A DNA stretch of 64,000 nucleotides from Monosporascus cannonballus (lineage: Eukaryota > Ascomycota > Sordariomycetes > Xylariales): contig QJNS01000347.1 of assembly GCA_004154925.1 (NCBI GenBank), positions 1 through 64,000 of the forward strand. Reading direction: 5' to 3'. The notes below the pieces were generated by a model that had not been told where the DNA came from, did no database searches, and was given only the letters and a program-made list of their open reading frames with translations. Position 1 is the first letter of the stretch; each line of letters opens with the position of its first letter. The translations under genes were made by a program, and so were the position numbers. This document shows, in pieces, positions 12,201-25,038 of the stretch.

Positions 12201-12839
12201 GAATCGCGCGTGCCTTCGGAGACGGGCGTGGATGAGACGACGTCACCCTGTTTTGCTGTGGACCGCCCGGTAGCCAACTGCAAAGGAGATGGTGTCTGGC
12301 CCCGGGGGGACGGTCGGCGAAGATTTCTCGGTTGAGTCTGGGTCGTGTTTAAGGACGGGCGGTGATATTGATTGCGGAGGGCATTAGATTCGTCGGTATA
12401 TAGTGTATTAAGAGCGCCAAATGCAGAACTGGTGGTTGCCGGGCGCGAGGAGGGGTGGGTGTCCAAAAAATCGACGGAAGCTGATTTCCTCTTGCTCGGT
12501 TTTGTGGGTGACTGATGTCGTTCATCGGCCAATTGGCCGAAGACAAGACCCGTTGCCGCCGCAGCAACAGCAGTACCGGTCCCAATGAGCTGCCTCTACG
12601 TTAGAAAGACTGTACAGAATATGACGACAGCGATGAGCCCGATGCTTTGAATGCTTCCTTAGTGCAAGCAGAGGGAACACAATAGAAACATACGAGGTTA
12701 AATTCAGGGCAAAGCCAGGCATAAAGCATGAACAACTGGTTTTAAAGCGGAGTCCCGCCACAAGACAGCCATGCATGGTGTTGGGTATTGTTATACGTGG
12801 GTCGAGGGTATTTGGACTTACACTTGGGACGGTCTGCAT
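9269..12839 (-). CDS. Large, mostly disordered protein of unknown function (acidic WDDDFEFEE motif)
   Basis: complement(join(9269..12589,12822..12839)), 1,112 residues. The long frame has no in-frame ATG at its 5' end. It runs back to a good acceptor at 12590 (branch TCTAAC 12 nt before). A donor GTAAGTCC lies just after the six-codon exon MQTVPS, giving MQTVPSLIGTGTAVAAAATG as the N terminus, with a short Ala/Gly-rich hydrophobic stretch. Most of the protein is Ser/Pro/Arg-rich low complexity with many SP/TP sites. Two better-ordered parts stand out: KFGTWGLSTK..SEDWDDDFEFEE with a following helical LSLLVNDLKRLCRLGRETDI segment, and a C-terminal helix NSLKELVKQASELRDVLSDL. The style resembles fungal septation/spindle-pole regulators, but I do not recognise the family with confidence. 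No catalytic domain is visible. Confidence 0.8.
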
Positions 12840-15800
12840 CTTGTCATGTAAGACGGGCCCCTTAGGAGGAGGTGGGGGAGCCTTCTGAGAAGAGGCGAAA
12901 GGAGAAAGAAGTGAATCGTTCCAGAACGATTGTGAGCATTGTTCGTCAGGACATGTCAACTCCTCAATTGGGTGAATATGGGCGTATTAATTAATCGGGG
13001 CCTGGCCTGAGGAATGCCGTCAAATCTGCGTTGGTATTGTACCTATTTCAGTACCTATTGTCGCAATGCGGGCGAGAATGCGGGCGAGCGCGCGGCGTGT
13101 TGTCTGGTCTGGCCCTGGTATTCTACTGCTGCGACACGACTGCCCGAAGCTCTGGTCGAGATCGAGCACGGCCTGGCGTGACAAGCGGCCAGCGGACAAA
13201 AAAAGTTTAGATGCGGTATGCACGTAATGTATGGATGGACGAATGTATGCGAGTAGGTACACAGAGATGTGCTGCTTCCTCCAAAGACGTACGCATGTAT
13301 GTGTGTAATTCCAAAACAAAAAGAAAGAATCAATAGTCGTTACTCGTTTCCTCGTCAGGCTGCGGTAAAGGTGAAGTGAGGACGAAGTGCTACGGTTGTT
13401 GCTGCTGCTGGATCATGTTTTTTGTTGCTGTCGTGGTCGTGGTGGTTGTTATTATTACGGTCAAACAAGCAAGAGCATTAGACGCTTGGGGCTTCTTGAA
13501 AAGTGTGGACAAGGAAAAGGCAAATAAAAGATTCCAATGCCTAGAATTATTCTGGACTGAAACTAGAAACCACAACACGGCAGAGGGAAAACATAAGACT
13601 CAGGGCTGCCAGGGAGGAAAGCATAACACAGAGGACTATGCAGCTGGGGTTCAGCCATGCAATAATTCTGAGCCGTTGGTGAGCCAAAAGAGAAGAGGAT
13701 CGATTAGCTAAACCTAGCGGGATTGGATTGGATTGTTTACTGTACGGAACTCGCTTCGAGATTAAGAAGTGAGTTGTGACAAGGTCGAGCGCGGCACCCT
13801 CTCTGTAGTGGGAGGTACTTGCAGAAAAAGTAGGTTAAGAGTAGAGAGGGAAGTGGGAACAGCTCTGTATGTATTGGATATAGCTGGTTTCAAATTACGC
13901 GATCACCCCGATTCGGTACAATATAATACCAGGCTATGGACATGGCAGCGGTTGCAAGGAAACGAGAGCTTGGAAGTACCTCCATAGTGTTTATCTTCCT
14001 CCCGTTCAAGTCGTTTCGTTTCGTTTCTTATTGCTCGGGGCTCCTCAGGCCCCCTCCAGGTCGGTCTATATACAGAATGGGGGCCCTGTAAAAGTGGACA
14101 TCAAAAGCCAGACATGGGGTGTCGCACAACCATGATTGGGCCATTGAGCGAAGTCACTGTCGATTACTCGAGACATCTTTACATTGTAAAGCAGACACTC
14201 TGCTGCTTCCGCCGCCTACGTAATATTAGATATGGATAAATCATGATCGTACGTACACACGAAGTCGTCAATTGATCATGCCTACGTACACGAAACTCAT
14301 AGGTATCTATTGTATTATTTGTATGATATTCCCCTTCAAGTTGAAGAGCCTCCGGTAGGCACTACCTAGTAGGCAAAGTACTTCGCGGCCCATCGTTGCG
14401 GGGTTATCGATCAGCTGCCTTGAAACATTGAAGATAAACATCAGCCGGCCCACCTTGATACGAAGAAACATGTCCGTACTGTAGTATCCAGATCTGGGCT
14501 CCGGATCATGTTGGTGACATCGAACGTATATCCATACCTGCTGCAGGGGCCCAATCGCCGACCAAACAGAAACTCCCAATCCGAGGCCGCAGACGCGCTC
14601 CGTCCTACCAGCCTACCTGCAGCGAGTTGCCTTAGTTGAACTGGCGCTAATTGCTCCCTGGGAGTGAGACCTATCACTTTGCTTTCCAGATGCGCCAACA
14701 ACAGAGCCTGCAGCGGAAGACGGCCGAGAAGGCATCTTGAAATCCTGATTACAACAACATGAGACATGAGAGTTACGTTAGGTACTTCGCGCGGCAAGCA
14801 AATACACTAATGAGGCAGGAGGATGGCATAACAGATTCATCATGGCTCTTTACTTGCAGTGCCTACCCTATCCCTAAAGCTCTGAGTGTTTGCTGACCCC
14901 CTACCGCGTAAAAAGCCAATCGAGCTATTAAGAGAGATATATATGGCATATATAACCGCCACTTATAGTCTTCTCTGTATGTTTCATGAAGTGGGATCTT
15001 TCGATCGGCTTGAGCTTATCGATGATGGACGAACCACAAGTTGCAGCTATGGAGACTGCAACATGTCGTACAGGTTGCAGTATGGCACCCTATCTCATCT
15101 TTGAATGAACCATTGGCTGACTAGCTGGCTCGCTACTGCGCGTTTACCCTGATTTCGACTTCTTCGACCATTCATGTTTCTGCACAATGCAGTCAGATCG
15201 GACCAGCGAGATCAGACCCACGAGTTTGCGCTGAGTGGTTGGTGTTAAAAGTGTGGGGATTTAACGCCCCGGGTCTATCGTCTGCCGCAGACTCGCTAAC
15301 TTGGCACTTCTCGGAAATTCGATGTTCTGGGCGAATTGCTTCTTTCCATTCGCTTCTTTTCGCTCCGCCCTTTGGTTTCGTGCCGCCCGTCAGCGTGTAA
15401 CTTGTTGACCACGCACACTGAATTCGCCTTGTAGACGCCCTTATCCCCCCCGGACAGCTACCACCCTGTTGGTTCCTCAGCCGCGCCGTCCCTCCACACG
15501 CCGTCTCCCACCTTGTTATACCTGTAATGATAGGCGTGCACAGATTATCTTGGCTGGCATAGACTGCAACAAACATGTGCCCCTGCCGTGGTTCCCCATG
15601 TGCACTGCTAAGGGAAACCCATACGATCGTGATGAAGGGATATGCAAAGATAAGGAATAATTGGGGGATAATGTGCTTACTACATATGACCTAGCTCGAA
15701 ATTATGCGCTATACGGGTGAGATATATGGCACGAGCCGCACGTGTGCGGTCCCATCCCGCCTGCGGTTCCCCCCAGGAAGTCTTTGTTGACAACTTGACC

Positions 15801-18800
15801 GACCCTCATACGGGTGTTATTATGGCGCCAGGGGAGCTATCGTTGCTGGAGCTGGTGCCGCTAAGCAACGTGTTGAAGACACAAAGATTTTCACTCGTTG
15901 GTTACATCGCATGGCTCTGTGTTGCTGTCAACTGCTGCGCCCTGGTGTTTGTGCTCAGCTGTCAAGGAGTGTGTGTTGCCGTGGCTTTAGATTGAGAGCT
16001 ATCAACGGCCAATGCTTTATGCCCTGCTATTGTATGCTGTCACCTATTCTAGGTTGCGGTATGTTACCTCTATATTTCCACAAGCTAGGTCGGGGAGAGG
16101 AGCAAGCAAGCAGTGTAACGAACCCCTATTCATGATTCTACTACACAAGCAACTTCAAACATCCGATGTCAGATTGTTCTATATGATGCTGCCGCTATCC
16201 AGGTTTGTGTCGTTCCTTCGTTACCTACCATGATACGTACAAACGGAGATGAGATGCTCGTGCTTGCGAAGGATACTCTTCGGAGCTCTTTTGTTTACTT
16301 TGGCCCACATCCCGAAAAAGTGGACGGTCCGACGAGAATAACAGTTTAGGGGCTCGGCTTCCTCACTGTCTAAAGCCGTCCGGTACTCTGGAGATCCAAT
16401 GATCAACGCGGGCTGCGTAGTTTGTGGATGATGTGGAATGTCATTGTCACCCAGGGCGCCGCCGCCGCCGTTATCCGTCTGGCTGCTGACTTGGCTAGTA
16501 GTGAGCAATACCAAGCTCCTGCTCCAAAGACCTCCCTACATTCATTATCCATTATTTCATATAATATCCTTCTATCTGCCGGTTATATGTTCTAGATGAT
16601 TTATCATGGCACTTAGGCAATCCCCGGTCCTCAGTCTCCGGCTCTTTCACGGTGTCATGATGCTGTAGATGGAGAGCTTTTGACCTCCTTTTGGGTAACA
16701 GTAATTCCCTATACCGGATGCAAGCAGCTCTTACCGCCACGGGGACGAATACGGGATGATGTACCTCGCTATTTCCTGTCTGAGATTCACAGACCCACAG
16801 TAGTTTTCCAGCCTGTGATTCTCAAAACGGATCTGAATATTCACAGATCAGGCCTTATACTACGTATGACGGGGTAAGTCTAACATCCATGGGCGGTATC
16901 TCTCCGCATGTAAAATGCCCAGATTTTCTTCAGTTGGCCAGTTTCTTGCGCTAGCCAGATACCCGACATGGATGTTTTATTTCGCAAGATACTAAGTATT
17001 GGTAGAATCTCGCCAGAACTATTTTAGCAACAGGGAGCAACAAGTTAGCCCAAATTAGGAGATATGAGGTTACGAACCACATCGACTGCCGGAATCTCAA
17101 ATGAGCATGCCTTGTTATTATCAAGGGCTTCTGAAGCCCCTCTTCCTTGGTGTCTTGCGTAGAGCTCGCATGGCTCGCCAATGAGATCGTTTGCGAAGAT
17201 TGGGATTTGGAAACGCTAGACCACGCTCGGCTGCAAGACACAATGGTCCAGGAAAGCGGATCCCTCGGAGTATTATTAACGCCTTAATAATTCTGGGGCC
17301 TTGTCTTGTGTAGCAGTTGATGATTGTTACACCACTTAGCAATCCATAAGGTCCCGGTATTCCCAACTTGAAACCAACCGCTGTAGGTCACGGCCTTTAC
17401 TCTCCACAACTCACCAAGCTCGAAAGCCTCCTCACGATGAGACCATCTGGTTAGATTGCGCGGCGTCAATTACTCTCCCAGTCTGCTAGTAAAACGTGCC
17501 GCCAGCGACCTGCTCGAGGACGTGCGCAGATGTGGGGAATTGTCGGCAGAGCTGCCGACCGCCAGCGCTGAAGATTAGTGGAAACGGAGCCACCGTCCCA
17601 GAAAGGTGTTATAGCAAACCGTTTCCCCTATGCGAGACGTGCCAGTATTTACGAGGGCTTACGTTGATATTCTGACGATCCAAATCTGATGTTCCGGTAG
17701 ACCACTCGGAAAGATAGCGACGAACATAAAACACATCGTGTTCTAGTGGCAGGGAAACCCGTGCAAATACGATTACACTGACGCAGATGTCAGTCTGGGA
17801 GTATGGGGTCCCCGCCCAACAAGAGTGTTACTGTTGACCAGACCAGCTGAAGGGAGGCGGCTCATGGCTTTTTGGACCTGGCGATTCAGGTCTCTTCAGC
17901 CAGTTTCTAGTCAGCTACCACTTGGATCCCAGTGATCCCTAATGCATTATGCAGCCGCAGCCACCGTATCGCTGCCCTCCATGCTTCTACCGTACCTCCG
18001 GTCGGCGAGGACGCCCGGTTGCCATGGTCACACCGTTTATAAGACAACGTGCTATTGAGGCAAGTCAATACGAGAGGCATTCTTATCCGGTTTCATGGGA
18101 TATCCCAGATGGTCAATGACGGTTGATAAATCCAGGCTCATCTAGACTGAGCAGTCGCTGGTTTTAGACTGGAGAGTGTCGGGGCCCATGGCACAGTTGT
18201 TTCCATATGCTTAACAACTCCCCATTGGCGCGGATAGTCTGGTAAAGGGTTCCTTTGGACCATTTACACCGAGGCTCACCACGTCGAATAGGGGGATCGG
18301 CTGGTGTCAACCACCATCTATGTGCTCCGAGAACCCCCCTTGACACTTTCCCCCTCTCACTAAGACGATATATCCACGGTGTTACGGCCCTCACAGATAT
18401 AGAGTTTGAAATTGATCCTACAGCACTACCTTGAGAACCTTGGTTGCAAAGTGATTTCAAGACTTGTGGTGCGGCTCTGGGGTCGATCACGCACCAATCT
18501 GCAGTGAAGAATATATGATTTGATACTCTTGATAAGCACATCAGCACACATCTTCTGCCGCCGAACACGAACTGATCACACAGGATGCTGAATGCAGCCG
18601 AGGCGACGGTCGCAGCTCAGATTGCCCTGTGGCTCATGCAAGAATGCGCAGGATAGCAAGGCTGCCGGGGTCAGCCACAGCCTTAGCCGAGAGTAACCTT
18701 CAACGCTTTAATGAATGCATTGGACGCGCCTGTTGATGCTTGACCAGGGTCAGACACAAATCTTTGTGGTGTCTTCCATTGGCTAGACACGGATATTGCC

Positions 18801-19944
18801 CTATCGTAACCTCGGCAAATGGGTAAACGCGATGGACATGCCCAAACCTGCATATAGCTTAACATATTTATAGACGACCCTTAACCAATGACCTCACCAG
18901 CTTTTGCTTTGTGCCGTACCTCGCGCTACTGAAGTACGGAAGTCTTAAGATGAGAGCAAGTAACAAGTATCCGAGTCTAAACATAGTAGTTCTACCTTAA
19001 CCCCCGTCTTGGTTTGAAGAAGCAATTATCTAGAACAAACAGGGTTGCTCCTCGAGCGTTGCGTCGCACTCTGCATCACGCCGGTGCTTATAGAGCTTCA
19101 TAGGATGGCTTTTCCAAGATGAAGTATCGCGTTTTGAATAAGGCGAAGGACCCTTCTAGACCGTGAGATCTCACCGCATAACCTTATTAAAAAAAAACCC
19201 CCCCTTATGGTAATGAGCCTTGCCCGGAGAACGGTGGTGTTGGGCGATCCGTGCGCACGTGCAGCTGGAAGTAATCAAAGGCGCAACGACGGTTATCCAC
19301 AGGAAGCCCCATTACATAGTACTGATAGTAGGGGGGAATTTGGCAAGTCAACAAGCACAGGCGGAACTTGATCTTTGCACGGAAGACCTCCTTGAGCAAG
19401 CTTGGCAAAGCAGCACGCAAAAGGAGTTCCAACCGGTGTAACACCTATCACAGCACATACCTGGGTGTTCGATTGCTAAAAGCCTCATAGATCATACGGG
19501 TAGGTGCTGTTGAACGCCGAAAACTCCCAAGTTCAACAAAACCAGACGCCCTGATGTTTACTTGCCTTTTAAGGATTAACGTTAGTATTAGCAACTTGTC
19601 AACTACGTACATAAATGCAACTAAAGAGTTACCTCCCCACAAACACCTGATTGGATACATACCGTGCGAATTTTCTGCATATCCGAGTCGGGCTCCTACT
19701 GTGGGAAGATGGCCCACTTTGTTCCAACGACAAGCTTGGAACCCATGCCAAAAATCATTTCATTTGCAAGTGGAGCCCAAGACTTGACTTGCAGACATTG
19801 CGGTCAGTTGTAATCAGCGTGATATACAGCGGGTGCATAGCGCTGAGGTCTCGAAACATCCGGGTACATCTGTACTAAGCTGTGGCTACCTGAAAGTTCA
19901 GCTCCCAGCCAGCGTCCCTTGCAATCTCCGGTGCCCGCGTTATA
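12840..19944. other. Long gene-poor stretch
   Basis: 7.1 kb of roughly balanced base composition. The longest open frames (118-134 aa, e.g. 18164-18568 minus) show no family motif, no compositional coding signal and no joinable exons. A short CTG/TTG-rich stretch lies at 13394-13411 and GTCGTGGTC-type repeats around 13430-13455. It is not AT-shifted like the block at 34-52 kb, so it does not look RIP-mutated. Confidence 0.5.
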
Positions 19945-22304
19945 ATGGAGGCTGATATCAGAGCCGTGATCCCGGACATCGACCCGGTCTTGTCCGATTA
20001 TTCGGTGGGCTACCTGCGGCACGCTTCCACCGCATGGGCCGGTGATGAGGAATCTTCCGGCTTGTCACCGCTGTCTGAAGCTGCCGCTGCCATCACGGAG
20101 CTCCTGCTCTCTGCGTCTGGCAACTTGTCCGGTCCCCAGCAGGAGAAGATTCAGGCTCTCGTTGCCAAGTGGGTTGAGAAGTACGAGGAGGCCAACAACA
20201 CAAATGGTGAGCGCCGGGGCCCGTCGGCCGTCAAGCGCCTCGACCAGGCCATCCAGGTCGGTGCACAGCGCAACATGTCGTCCACTCTCGCCGTGACCAC
20301 CGGCAATGTGGACCTCGAGTCCGCGAATGCGCGCAAGGTGGAGTCCAAGGTTGACCGGAAGAAACTGGAGAAGGCGGAGCGGAAGATTGCCGCCAAGCAG
20401 AGCAAGAAACAGTTCAAGAATGTTGAGTACGAGGCCTCAAGGCTGCTTAACCAGGCCGAGGACGCGCAGAGCTACGAGGAGCTCTACATGGCCGTCAACC
20501 CCCTGCAACTTGGTTCCGGAGGGAGCAAGTCTAAGGATATCAAGATCGACAACATCGATGTCAGCATTGGTGGTAAAAGGATATTGACTGATACCGACCT
20601 GACGCTCACGTATGGGCATCGTTATGGTTTAGTTGGTAACAACGGTGTCGGTAAATCTACCTTGCTGCGAGCGTTATCCCGACGAGAGGTGCCTATTCCG
20701 ACACATATCTCGATTCTCCATGTCGAGCAAGAGGTACGATATATCGAAATAGGAAACGAATGGTAGACTAACAGGGATTAGATCACTGGTGACGATACAT
20801 CAGCCTTGCAAGCTGTCTTGGATGCAGATGTTTGGCGGAAGATCCTGCTCAAAGAACAAACGGTATGCTGTCCCTTCGATGTCGGCTTACTGAACTTGTG
20901 TGCTAATGAATCCCACAGGAAATCACCGAGCGGCTTGCAGAAATTGAAGCGCAACGTTCGTCTATGGCCGACACCTCCGCTGATGCAGCTAAGCTTGACC
21001 GTGATCGGGAGGCTCTTGACCAGAAGCTTGGTGACATCCAAGCCAAACTGGCAGAAATGGAGTCCGATAAAGCAGAGTCCAGAGCCGCTAGTATCTTGGC
21101 TGGTCTCGGTTTCTCTCCAGAACGCCAGCAATATGCGACTAAGACATTCTCCGGCGGTTGGCGTATGCGCCTAGCGCTTGCAAGAGCACTGTTCTGCGAG
21201 CCTGACTTACTACTTCTCGACGAACCGTCCAACATGTTGGACGTTCCTTCGATTACCTTCCTTTCCAATTACTTACTCACTTACCCGAGCACCGTCTTAG
21301 TAGTTAGTCACGACAGAGCTTTCTTGAACGAAGTAGCGACAGATATCATACACCAGCATTCAGAGCGTCTCGACTACTACAGAGGCGCAAACTTCGAGTC
21401 CTTCTATGCCACAAGAGAAGAACGCAAGAAGACGGCCAAGCGCGAGTACGAAAACAACGTGGCGCAGCGCGCGCACTTGCAAGCCTTTATCGACAAGTTC
21501 CGTTATAATGCTGGCAAGGCCGCGGAAGCTCAGTCACGTATCAAGAAGTTGGAACGCATGCCTGTCCTGGAACCGCCGGAGTCGGAGTATAGCGTGAAGT
21601 TCCGATTCCCTGAGGTTGAAAAGCTGTCGCCGCCCATTGTTCAGATGTCGGGTGTGTCATTTGGATACGACAAGGACAAAATTCTCCTCAAGGACGTCGA
21701 TCTGGACGTCCAGCTCGACTCGCGAATCGGCATCGTCGGTCCCAACGGTGCTGGTAAGACGACGATCCTGAAGCTGCTCATCGGCAAGCTCCAGCCCATC
21801 AAGGGAGTGATCAGCCAGAACTCGCGTTTGCGTATTGGCTTCTTCGCCCAGCATCACGTCGACGCCCTCGACCTCACCGTGAGCGCTGTCAGCTTCATGG
21901 CGAAGACGTACCCGGGCCGGACGGACGAGGAGTACCGCCGGCAGCTGGGCGCCTTCGGCATCACCGGCACGACGGGCCTGCAGAAGATGGCGGTGCTGTC
22001 CGGAGGTCAGAAGTCGCGTGTGGCCTTCGCGTGCCTCGCGCTCACGCAGCCGCACATCCTGGTGCTCGACGAGCCGTCCAACCACCTCGACATTGAGGCC
22101 ATGGACGCCCTCGCAGAGGCGCTCAACGAGTTCCAAGGCGGTGTGCTCATGGTCTCCCACGACGTCACCATGCTCCAGACCGTGTGCAAGAGTCTGTGGG
22201 TCTGCGAGAGCGGCACCGTCTGGAAGTTCCCCGGCGACGTCCAGCAGTACAAGAAGAGGATCGCCGCGCAAGCCGATGCGGCCGGTGTCGTTAAGGCCCA
22301 TTAG
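19945..22304 (+). CDS. gcn20: ABCF ATPase GCN20 homologue (Gcn2 pathway regulator)
   Basis: join(19945..20733,20782..20862,20919..22304), 751 residues (yeast Gcn20 has 752). Both introns have CTAAC/CTAAT branch points and keep the frame. Soluble tandem ABC ATPase with no membrane segments. Walker A GNNGVGKST is at 231-239, signature FSGGW at 367-371, and Walker B LLLLDEPSN at 387-395. The second set is GPNGAGKTT at 564-572, LSGGQ at 650-654 and ILVLDEPSN at 670-678. The Gcn20-specific EPSNMLDVPSI and RIKKLERMPVLEPPE linker separates it from ARB1/New1/EF3. The N-terminal region of about 200 residues before the first ATPase fits the Gcn1-binding part. Known role: with Gcn1 on ribosomes it activates kinase Gcn2 during amino-acid starvation. 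Its convergent neighbour is CPC1, the transcription factor this pathway controls. Confidence 0.95.
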
Positions 22305-25038
22305 GGAGTACCTTGGTCCTGAGTCTACGCGTGTATGGAGAATATGTATATAAGATAATCAATGACTATATGATGACGAGGCACGACGGATCTCCGCGCA
22401 TTTGATGTTCAGCGCTCGTTTCTTCCTGGCGTTTTTCGATGGTAGAGACCAGTCAATATCGTATCGGCTTGTCTACGATTGTAAAACCCTGAAACGCAAC
22501 CATGTAGGCGTGAAATCTAGCATCTATGGAACCCAGAAGGTGGCCGTCTATCGCTTCGGTTTTCATGGGCCAGAGGAAGGGACTTTCCAGTCCCAGGTCC
22601 TGCCGTTTACAACATACGCATCTGGTGCGCTCGCTATTCCTAGGATTGCTTACTTGGCCAAGTCGAATCCGCACATTAAGCTCACCCAAGATCTCATTGT
22701 ACGTATTTCGTTGGCCCTGTAAGTACCATCACACCCTTCACCGGCTACCCCGGAGACACGTGCTACGCCTGGCAAATCTAGCAGGAGGGACGGGTTATCA
22801 TGCCCAGCCGCCACATTGTCGGACCTTGCGGCGAGAGTGGTTATCTAGTGAGGCGGAGTGTAAAAGCACGTGGCTCCCCTGCCATCGGATCACGTTATTG
22901 CATCTCTGGTATTTTCTCCCCGCACGCTGCTAATCTGATTCTTCTCTCGCTTGCGGGAACCCGAGGTAGGCGAACATTAAGCTGAGAGTTATGTAGGAGG
23001 CAACTTGAACGGGGAGATCAAGCGAATACCTTGGTCTGCCCAGATGAACAGTATAGCTTGGTTTCTCGCGAGATCGTTAGGTGCGTCAAGTTGCTCAATA
23101 GTTAATGTCTTATCTCCAGGGAAAGGGAGGCTGTCCCCGACTTGACCAAGGTGGGGAGTTCGAACGGGTGGTGGGCGGATGGGAGGGTTCGTGATGGTCG
23201 GCGGCAAGTAGGCGATATGGCGCTACTTATCGTTATAGCTCTAATAGGTAAAATCCTCAGCCGACGACGGACGCTTGGCATGATGCTATTATGTCTCGGT
23301 TGGAAGACCGTCTAGGGAGTGTCGCCTGGGTACGGGTAACCCCCCCCACTCGGTGCTATTATGCTTGATTAAAAACTTAGGGAGACGGATTACTGCTTGA
23401 AATCTTCGTATCTTGGACTTTTTTGCCGCATGGGGGATACTGAATCGTCGAAGCATCAGCTTCTCAAGGAAATCATCCATACGTCCCTCTTTTCGGGGTA
23501 GTCACCGTCGTATCATCACCGACGATATGACGGGTCTATGTTTAGTCTGGGAGAAAGTGCAAGGCTTAAAATCCCGCAATGTATTCTGCTAAGGGAAGAA
23601 AGAGAGATACGTGCCTAGCTACTACCACGCGACTTGAACTCCTGAAGCAGGTTGATAACTACTGTCTGCTCGGCACCCAAAGCCGGAGTCTGCAAGCCCG
23701 TCGCGACTGACAAGAAGTATACGGAAACAGGGGAATCCAGAAGAGAGAAGGAAAGCAGAAACCGGCGTATAATTCTCTGGATCCGGCTGGACTTGGATCC
23801 TCCTGTGCAACAGGACCACCGTCGTCGGAAGCCTATCACCGAAGAAGGAGGCAGGCAAGAGAAGGGGAATGAAGGTGAACATATAGCACAACTATTATTT
23901 GAGGGACATACTCCAGGCGAAAATTCCCATCGTTAATAGACTTAATTTCGAAGCACCTCTATGAAAGCGATACTCTGTCACATCTCCATAGCCACCACTC
24001 ATGCACACCGTCATATTTCCTTCTACAGCTAGCAAAGCGAGGACCTCAATGGCGATACGAGGGTCTCCTTCCCATTCTAAGAACACAGTAGACAGACAGA
24101 ACTAGCAATGAACTCAATGTTTCGCCCCTGAAACACCAATATAGCAGCAGGAAGGCCAGGTAGGCACCTTCTTCCCTTCTCATACGTAAAAAGTGCCCGA
24201 CACCCGGCAGCCATCACGGAATATCACACCCAGAACGCCATAACCCAGCTACCGTCCAGACCAGCCGGCCTTCATGTGCTGGAAAGACGACACGGAGACA
24301 CCAGGAGCCCGTACACCACGAAACGAAGACGCAGTTTGCTTGAGGAGCACAGCAACAGCTTGCGCCTGGGCGGCTTTTGCAGTAGTAGTTAGTGGATTGC
24401 CTTTCCTGGTCGTCTGCCTGCGAAGAGAGCAATAAAGAAGGAAGGTAGCCTGCAGGACAGCGCGTGCAATACAGCAAAGGTGTCTGATGGGGCAAACACG
24501 CTGCCAAATAAGTTGATGGCTATATAGACAAAGGCCATGACGGGTCTTAAAGAAAGCGAAGGATACATTACATAAACCCCCAGGCACCGACAAAGAGCCT
24601 GTCCTATGTGGGCCCAGAGCACAGGATCGTCGATCGCCCTCAATTGCCTCCAATAAGCAGGATACTTTGGAAGGGAGCACAACAATTCATGGTCATCATA
24701 GTAAAGGTGAGTTCTCTCATGTATTCATAACCACCAAGCACCGCAGTGCTATGGTATCAAACGCGATGGTACTGTATACCCGCAATCCTTAAAAAGAAAT
24801 CCGCAACACCAATTTTTCCGTCAGGCCCTTACAGGACCGGCACCGAGACACTGGGAATAAGATGGGGGAGAAAAAGCCCCAAGGAAAATCCTTCATGTCC
24901 GACAGCGTCATCGTCTACGCGGCGAAAGCCTAAGACAGATACTGTGAGACTCCAAAAAAAGAAAATGAGGCGGGTCAGCCTCTCGGCCGGCCCCCTCCAG
25001 TTCTCCCAAACGCTACACTACAGAGCTAGGAAAGCCGA
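22305..25038. other. Intergenic between convergent gcn20 and cpc-1
   Basis: 2.7 kb. Open frames up to 143 aa occur (e.g. 24249-24680 minus), but they are Arg/Cys/Leu-rich with no motif and overlap one another in several frames. Includes both 3' UTRs. No gene or RNA recognised. Confidence 0.5.

Noticed and set aside
18164..18568. 134-codon open frame on the - strand
   Set aside because: No family motif, no coding-like composition, stop-bounded without splice partners; probably chance.
19150..19205. Run of A followed by run of C as possible retroposon tail
   Set aside because: Short homopolymers only; no target-site duplication or upstream retroposon sequence.
21657..22301. Open frame of 214 codons on the - strand
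   Set aside because: Antisense of the second ATPase domain of gcn20; the GC-rich third positions of the real gene keep it open.
23155..23175. GTTCGAAC word suggesting a tRNA T-loop
   Set aside because: No cloverleaf could be drawn on either strand.
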